Origin: Burkholderiales bacterium
Lineage (GTDB): Bacteria > Pseudomonadota > Gammaproteobacteria > Burkholderiales > Burkholderiaceae_E
DNA length: 64,000 nt
Direction of reading: 5' to 3'
Assembly (NCBI GenBank): GCA_026399835.1
Contig: JAPLQE010000055.1
Coordinates: 1-64,000, forward strand
Shown here: positions 59,077-64,000 of the stretch, piece by piece
Layout: every line of letters starts with the position of its first letter
Position numbering within the stretch: the first letter of the stretch is position 1
Program-made: the position numbers and the translations under genes
The notes under the pieces: model-generated
The model's input: only the letters and a program-made list of their open reading frames with translations
Databases searched by the model: none
Told to the model about the DNA's origin: nothing

Positions 59077-59121
59077 GTGTCGGCACGACACAGTCCGGTC
59101 GACACTACGGGTGTCAGACAC
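59077..59121 (+). promoter_or_regulatory. cluster of GTGTC/GACAC inverted repeats upstream of the RND operon
   Basis: GTGTCGGCACGACAC (59077-59091) is a perfect 6-3-6 palindrome. GACAC-TACGG-GTGTC (59101-59115) and GTGTC-A-GACAC (59111-59121) overlap just downstream. Three inverted repeats of the same half-site within 45 bp look like operators for one dimeric regulator. They precede the small hypothetical gene and the efflux genes. Confidence 0.5.
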
Positions 59122-59146
59122 TCAGATCCGTCCCGGCCTCGAGCCC

Positions 59147-59638
59147 ATGACCGCCTCCTCCCGACTCGCCGCCGCACTGCTCGGCCCCGCACGCTTCCTG
59201 GTGTGGGGCTTGATGGTCGCGCTCGTGCTGCTGGCGGCGGGGACGCCGGGGCGGGATGTGATGTCGAGCGCGGTGGCGATCGACCCGACGGAGTTCCTGG
59301 CCTACGGCACGTCCGATGACCCGGCCCCGTCCGCGGACCTCCACGCCTCGGAGATGCGCACGCAGCATGCAGTGACGGTCGCCGAGATCGTCGCCGGCAG
59401 CGTCGAGGGCGGGCGGGTCGTCGCCGGCTGCCGCGAACGGTCCCCCTGGGCCGGCTCCGGCATCGACGCCGTCGTCTGCGACATGCCGGCGTCCCTAGCC
59501 GACCTGTCCGAACACGAACCCTCGGCGGCCGGCCGTTCCCTGGCCGACCTCGCCTGGGTTCGGATCGGCCGCGCCCATGCGCCGCCCGATCCTGCCGGCC
59601 GAACGCCGGCCCCGGCCCTGCGCCCTCCGTCCGCCTGA
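59147..59638 (+). CDS. hypothetical protein with one membrane segment
   Basis: A predicted 163-residue product with a hydrophobic N-terminal segment (ARFLVWGLMVALVLLAAG, about 15-33). It could be a signal anchor. The rest is an unfamiliar region rich in Ala, Ser, Asp and Pro with two cysteines (VAGCRER, VVCDMPA). No family is recognised. A GTG start at 59111 would sit inside the palindrome cluster, so the ATG at 59147 is preferred. Its place before the efflux genes recalls the small periplasmic proteins of metal-resistance operons, but it lacks their His-rich motifs. It may not be a real gene. Confidence 0.4.
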   Translation: MTASSRLAAALLGPARFLVWGLMVALVLLAAGTPGRDVMSSAVAIDPTEFLAYGTSDDPAPSADLHASEMRTQHAVTVAEIVAGSVEGGRVVAGCRERSPWAGSGIDAVVCDMPASLADLSEHEPSAAGRSLADLAWVRIGRAHAPPDPAGRTPAPALRPPSA

Positions 59639-59773
59639 GCCCGAGCCGCGCGCGGATCGCCCGCGCGCCGTCGAGACCTCCCCGCCTGCCGCCGTGACCG
59701 CCACGGCGGCGTGCTCAGGAAGTCCCCTGCGGCCACTGTGTGCCGCGCGTTCCGTTCCGAGACCGCTCCTCCG

Positions 59774-61114
59774 ATGACCCGACCGCGTTCCCGCGCGGCG
59801 ACCCTGCTGGCCTGTGCGGCCGGCCTGTCGCTCGCCGCCGTCCTCCCGCCTCCGGCGTTCGCCCAGGCGGGGCCGCCGCCACCCGCGGCGGCCCCGTCTG
59901 CCTCGACGACATTCTCGTCGGCGTCCGGGGCGGCTCCGGCATCGATCGTCCCGGCGGTCTTCACGCTCGAGCGCCTGATCGAGATCGCGCGCACCCAGGG
60001 GCCGGCCTTCGCCGCCGTCCGCGCGCGCATCGTCGGCGCCGAGGCCGGGCTGCTGACGGCCGGCACTCGCCCGAACCCCGAGTTCGACCTGCAGGCCGGT
60101 CGGCAGTCCGCCTCGGGCGGCTCGGTGCCAGGTGCGACCGGCGGCTTCGGCGTGCTCCAGCCGATCGACCGTGCCTCCCTGCGCGAGGCGCGCCTCGGCG
60201 TCGCGACCACCTTCATCGAGGGCGCGCGCGCCGAGGCATCGGTGTTCGAACGCGACCGGGTCGCCGATCTGACGCTGCGCTACCTGGACGTGCTGCGCCT
60301 TCAGTCCGCCGCGCGCCTGGCCGAAGAAGACCTGTCGATCGCCGAGCAGATCCGCAGCCGCGTGCAGGTCCGTGTCGGCACCGGCGAGGCTCCGCGGTTC
60401 GAGCTGATCCGCGCCGATGCCGAGCGCCTGAACGCGCAGCGCGCGGTGCAGGCTTCCGCCGCGCGCATCGACGTCGCCCGCGCCGAGCTGCGCCGGCTGG
60501 TCGGCGCAACGCTGCCGGCCGACTTCGCGGTCGTCGGCAGCATCGAGGACGCGGTGCCCATGCCGCCGACGCTGGAGTCGCTGCGGACCTCGCTGCGCGC
60601 GCGCCACCCCGAGCTCGCCGCCGCGCGCGCGGCGGTGCGCAACGCCGAGGCGCGGCTCGCGCTGGAGCGCGAGCGGGCGCGGCCGACCTTCGCGGTGCGT
60701 GCCGGCGTCGAGCGCGTGCCCGAGGTGACCGATGCCCGGATCGGGCTGGTGGTGCAGGTGCCGATCTTCGACCGGCGTCAGGGCCCGATCGCCGAGGCCA
60801 CGGCCGACGCCGAGCGCAGCCGGCTCGAGCTCGCCGACCGCGAACTGCAGCTCGGCCAGGCGCTGGAAGTCGCCTGGCAGCGCTACCGCATCGCGCTCGG
60901 CCAGGTCGCCGCCTACGAGTCGGGGCTGCTGCGCGAGGCCCAGGCCGCGCTGCGGGTCGCGGAGGCCGCGTACCGCTTCGGCGAGCGCGGGATCCTCGAC
61001 TACCTCGATGCACAACGCACGTTCCGGACGATCCGCAACGAACTCAACGCCACCCGATACGACCTGCGCGCCGCGCTCGTCGAGCTCGAGCGCCTGCGGG
61101 CCGAAAGCGAGTGA
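59774..61114 (+). CDS. TolC-family outer-membrane efflux protein (CusC/CzcC type)
   Basis: A 446-residue outer-membrane channel of a tripartite efflux pump. The signal peptide is about 1-30 (ending AFAQA), followed by a Pro/Ala/Ser-rich spacer. Two TolC repeats form the coiled-coil barrel (about 65-245 and 265-440). FGERGILDYLDAQRTFR near the C-terminus is characteristic of metal-efflux members. The ATG at 59774 starts the signal peptide. Its stop overlaps the adaptor start (TGATG), so the three pump genes are coupled. Confidence 0.9.
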   Translation: MTRPRSRAATLLACAAGLSLAAVLPPPAFAQAGPPPPAAAPSASTTFSSASGAAPASIVPAVFTLERLIEIARTQGPAFAAVRARIVGAEAGLLTAGTRPNPEFDLQAGRQSASGGSVPGATGGFGVLQPIDRASLREARLGVATTFIEGARAEASVFERDRVADLTLRYLDVLRLQSAARLAEEDLSIAEQIRSRVQVRVGTGEAPRFELIRADAERLNAQRAVQASAARIDVARAELRRLVGATLPADFAVVGSIEDAVPMPPTLESLRTSLRARHPELAAARAAVRNAEARLALERERARPTFAVRAGVERVPEVTDARIGLVVQVPIFDRRQGPIAEATADAERSRLELADRELQLGQALEVAWQRYRIALGQVAAYESGLLREAQAALRVAEAAYRFGERGILDYLDAQRTFRTIRNELNATRYDLRAALVELERLRAESE

Positions 61115-62355
61115 TGACCATGACCGCCACGACTCTCCTCACGTTCCTCCGCGTCCCGTCCCGTCCGGGCGGCGCTCCTGCGCCTGCCCGGCAGGCCGTC
61201 CTGCTGGCGGGCCTGCTGCTCGCCGCCGCGCTCGCCGGCTGCGGCGACAAGCCGGCCGCGCAGGCCAGCGCCGCCGCCGCGGCCGCCAAGGCAGCTGCGC
61301 CGCCCGCCGATCCCAACCTGGTCGCGGCGCCCAAGGCGCTCGCCGATCGCCTCGAGGTGCAGCGCGTCGTGCGCCGCCCGGTGAGCGAGCCGCTGTCGGT
61401 CGTCGGGCGCATCGACTTCGACGAGCAGTCGGTCGCGCGAATCGGCGCGAGCGTCACCGGTCGCATCACCGACCTGGCCGGCGCGCTCGGGCAGACGGTG
61501 CGCGCGGGGCAGGTGCTCGCGCAGCTGCACAGCACCGAGCTCGGCGGCGCGCAGCTCGCCTACCTGAAGTCCAACGCGCAGCAGGATCTGGCCACCAAGG
61601 CGGTCGAGCGTGCCCGGCTGCTGCTGGCCGCCGACGTGATCGGCTCCGCCGAGCTGCAGCGCCGCGAGAACGAGCTGCAGGTCGCGGTCGTCGAGCGCCG
61701 CGCGGCGGCCGACCAGCTCCGCGTGATGGGCATGAAGCCCGATGCGATCGAGCAGACGATCCGTACCGGCTCCATCACCTCGACCTCCTCGGTGGTCAGC
61801 ACCGTCAACGGCGTGATCGTCGAGCGCAAGGTCAACAAGGGCCAGGTGGTGCAGCCCGCCGACTCGCTGTTCGTCGTCGCCGACCTCTCGCGGGTCTGGG
61901 TGATCGCCCAGGTGCCCGAGTCGGAGATCGGGCGGGTGCGTCCTGGGCAGGCGGTGACCGTCGAGGTGACCAGCCAGCCCGAGCCGCTGCGCGGTCGCGT
62001 CGCCTGGGTCGCCGACACGGTGAACCCCGAGACCCGCACGGTCACCGTGCGCACCGAGGTCGACAACGCGAACCGCACGCTCAAGCCCGCGATGCTCGCC
62101 AACGTGAGCATCGAGCCGGCGGCGGTCGAGCGACTCGTCGTGCCGGCCGCGGCGGTGATCCGCGAGAACAACCTCGACCACGTCTTCGTGCGCACCGCCG
62201 ACGGGCGCTTCCGCCTCACCCGCGTCACGCTCGCCGACGAGACCGGCGGCCTGCGCATCGTCGAGTCCGGCCTCAAGGGCGGCGAGGAGATCGTCGCCGA
62301 GGGCGGCTTCCACCTGAACAACGAGCGCAAGCGCGCCGAGCTGGAGGGGTCGTGA
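61114..62355 (+). CDS. RND efflux periplasmic adaptor lipoprotein (CusB/CzcB type)
   Basis: A 413-residue membrane-fusion protein that links the RND pump to the outer-membrane channel. The lipobox is LAGC (Cys 43), which anchors it to the inner membrane. An alanine-rich spacer is followed by the barrel-sandwich/lipoyl, hairpin and beta-barrel domains. GRITDLAGALGQTVRAGQVLAQL is the lipoyl half-motif, and VIVERKVNKGQVV the second. No His- or Met-rich metal-capture motif is seen at the N-terminus, so it gives no clue to the metal. Confidence 0.92.
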   Translation: MTMTATTLLTFLRVPSRPGGAPAPARQAVLLAGLLLAAALAGCGDKPAAQASAAAAAAKAAAPPADPNLVAAPKALADRLEVQRVVRRPVSEPLSVVGRIDFDEQSVARIGASVTGRITDLAGALGQTVRAGQVLAQLHSTELGGAQLAYLKSNAQQDLATKAVERARLLLAADVIGSAELQRRENELQVAVVERRAAADQLRVMGMKPDAIEQTIRTGSITSTSSVVSTVNGVIVERKVNKGQVVQPADSLFVVADLSRVWVIAQVPESEIGRVRPGQAVTVEVTSQPEPLRGRVAWVADTVNPETRTVTVRTEVDNANRTLKPAMLANVSIEPAAVERLVVPAAAVIRENNLDHVFVRTADGRFRLTRVTLADETGGLRIVESGLKGGEEIVAEGGFHLNNERKRAELEGS

Positions 62356-64000
62356 TCGAGGCCCTCGTCCGCGGGGCGCTCGCGCAGCGCCTGATCGTCG
62401 TCGTCCTCTCGGTCGTCTTCCTCGCCTTCGGGCTGGACGCCGCGCGCAAGCTCTCGCTCGACGCCTTCCCCGACGTCACCAACGTCCAGGTGCAGATCGC
62501 CACCGAGGCGCCCGGGCGCTCGCCGGAGGAGGTCGAGCGCTTCGCCACCGTGCCGATCGAGATCGGCATGACCGGCCTGCCCGGGCTGGTGGAGCTGCGC
62601 TCGCTCAATCGCGCCGGCCTGTCGCTGATCACGCTGGTCTTCACAGAGCAGACCGACGTGTTCTTCGCGCGGCAGCTGGTGATGGAGCGGCTGCTCGAGA
62701 TCACGCCGCGCCTGCCGCAGGGCATCGTGCCGGTGCTGGGTCCGGTCTCGACCGGTCTGGGCGAGGTCTACCAGTACACGCTCGAGCGCCCCGACGACGG
62801 CGACCGCGAGCTGACGGTCGAGGAGCTCACCGAGCGCCGCACCGTGCAGGACTGGGTGCTGCGTCCGCTGCTGCGCTCGATCCCCGGAGTGGCCGAGATC
62901 AACTCGCAGGGCGGCTACGAGAAGCAGTACCAGGTGCTCGTCTCGCCCGAGAAGCTGCGCTACTACGGCATCACGATCCAGCAGGTCTTCCAGGCGCTGG
63001 CCAGCAACAACGCGAACTCCGGCGGCGGCGTGCTGCCGCGCTTCGCCGAGCAGTACCTGATCCGCGGCATCGGCCTGGTGCAGGACGTCGGCGACATCGA
63101 GAGCATCGTGCTGCGCGAGTTCCAGGGCACGCCGGTGTTCATCCGCGACGTCGCCGAGGTCCGCCTGGGCACCGCGGTGCGGGTCGGCTCGGTCATCAAG
63201 AACGGCGTGACCGAGTCGGTCGGCGGCGTCGTGATGATGATCCGCGCGGGCAACGCGAAGGAGGTGGTCGCCCGCATCAAGGAACGTGTCGAGGAGATCA
63301 ACACCAAGAACATGCTGCCCGCCGGCCTGAAGGTCGTGCCGTACTACGACCGGTCCGAGCTCGTCGACTCCGCGCTCGCCACCGTCGTCAAGGTGCTGCT
63401 CGAGGGCGTGGTGCTGGTGGTGGTCGTGCTGCTGCTGTTTCTCGGCGACATCCGCTCCTCGCTGGTGGTGGTCGCCACGCTGGTGCTCACGCCGCTGCTG
63501 ACCTTCCTCGCGATGAACCAGATCGGGCTGTCCGCCAACCTGATGTCGCTCGGTGGTCTGGCGATCGCCATCGGGCTGATGGTCGACGGCTCGGTGGTGG
63601 TGGTGGAGAACGCGTTCGCGCACCTGGCCCGCAGGGCGGGGTCGGGCGAGTCGCGGATCCGGATCATCTTCGATGCGGTGAAGGAGGTGGCCACGCCGGT
63701 GATCTTCGGCGTGGGCGTGATCATCCTGGTGTTCCTGCCGCTGATGACGCTGACCGGTATGGAGGGCAAGATGTTCGCGCCCCTGGCGTTCACCATCGCC
63801 ATCGCGCTCGCCATCTCGCTGGTGCTGTCGCTGACGCTCACGCCGGTGCTGTCCTCGTACCTGCTGAAGGTCAAGCCGCCCAAGCCGCCCAAGGCGGCTA
63901 AGGGCGCCGTCGCAGGCACCGGCTCCGTGCCGCCGGCCGACGTTCACGGTGACGGACATGGCGCCGCGCACGACGAGGAGGCCCACGACACCTGGCTGAT
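62352..64000 (+). CDS. heavy-metal-type RND efflux pump (CusA/CzcA family), 3' end beyond window
   Basis: Inner-membrane proton-driven exporter. The visible 549 codons cover TM1 (about 10-30), the first porter domain (DAFPDVTNVQVQIATEAPGRS) and TM2-TM6. The signature in TM4 is GGLAIAIGLMVDGSVVVVEN (about 400-420), a mixture: the GGxAIAIG start resembles CusA (Cu/Ag), and the VDGxVVxVEN end resembles CzcA (Zn/Co/Cd). After TM6 comes a Lys/Pro linker and a His/Asp/Glu-rich loop (63938-63990, VHGDGHGAAHDEEAHD). GTG start overlapping the adaptor stop. The gene runs off the window. Confidence 0.93.
   Translation, partial: MIEALVRGALAQRLIVVVLSVVFLAFGLDAARKLSLDAFPDVTNVQVQIATEAPGRSPEEVERFATVPIEIGMTGLPGLVELRSLNRAGLSLITLVFTEQTDVFFARQLVMERLLEITPRLPQGIVPVLGPVSTGLGEVYQYTLERPDDGDRELTVEELTERRTVQDWVLRPLLRSIPGVAEINSQGGYEKQYQVLVSPEKLRYYGITIQQVFQALASNNANSGGGVLPRFAEQYLIRGIGLVQDVGDIESIVLREFQGTPVFIRDVAEVRLGTAVRVGSVIKNGVTESVGGVVMMIRAGNAKEVVARIKERVEEINTKNMLPAGLKVVPYYDRSELVDSALATVVKVLLEGVVLVVVVLLLFLGDIRSSLVVVATLVLTPLLTFLAMNQIGLSANLMSLGGLAIAIGLMVDGSVVVVENAFAHLARRAGSGESRIRIIFDAVKEVATPVIFGVGVIILVFLPLMTLTGMEGKMFAPLAFTIAIALAISLVLSLTLTPVLSSYLLKVKPPKPPKAAKGAVAGTGSVPPADVHGDGHGAAHDEEAHDTWL

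Overview
The window is GC-rich chromosomal DNA with densely packed genes on both strands. Gene content and order (dapA-bamC, suhB/trmJ/cysE, cysS-alkA-accA-tilS, lysC followed by tRNA-Ser(GCT)) point to a betaproteobacterium of the order Burkholderiales. No phage, integron, CRISPR array or intact insertion sequence was seen. The only hint of mobile DNA is a decayed IS21-type fragment in the lower-GC first 420 bases.

Layout. 0.4-5.8 kb: envelope protease DegP behind a PmrA-type response-regulator box, then an overlapping run of alpha/beta hydrolase, RNase AM and YciO, then trpS. 5.9-16.2 kb: a PAS/GAF/GGDEF/EAL signalling protein, a methyltransferase, dapA-bamC-MBL hydrolase, an alanine-rich LEA-like lipoprotein, the ribosomal oxygenase roxA with a small partner, a SlyD-like isomerase and a metallophosphatase. 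16.2-19 kb: mutS. 19.2-26.1 kb: a catabolic island with a GntR regulator, PdxA2-type dehydrogenase, lactonase-like amidohydrolase, 3-hydroxyisobutyrate-dehydrogenase-like enzyme, complete TRAP transporter and VOC protein. 26.1-36.1 kb: an exported methyltransferase, a DMT exporter with a GNAT enzyme, suhB, a sodium/solute symporter, trmJ, a PrpF-family isomerase, cysE, and a lpxH-cyclophilin-TPR operon. 36.1-40.6 kb: cysS-alkA-accA-tilS. 40.6-47.3 kb: a minor-pilin/PilY1 operon on the minus strand. 47.5-48.9 kb: lysC and tRNA-Ser. 49-57.9 kb: a small basic protein, an alpha-2-macroglobulin paired with penicillin-binding protein 1C, and a JmjC-like oxygenase. 58-64 kb: a DUF1080 lipoprotein, small hypotheticals and a CusCBA/CzcCBA-type RND efflux operon cut by the window edge.

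How it fits together. Most genes are housekeeping: translation, lysine and cysteine synthesis, fatty-acid initiation, DNA repair and envelope upkeep. The accessory parts are the 19-26 kb island, the pilus operon lying between tilS and lysC, and the metal-efflux-type operon. The island looks like uptake and oxidation of an organic or sugar acid of unknown identity. A complete and clearly new biological system is not evident. The best candidates for new biology are the kinase-less PdxA2/lactonase/TRAP island with a palindrome inside its regulator's promoter, the exported methyltransferase, the regulatory palindromes before the RND operon, and two genes that look leaderless. Many promoters share a GCTA-N-AAT-like -10 box close to the start codon.
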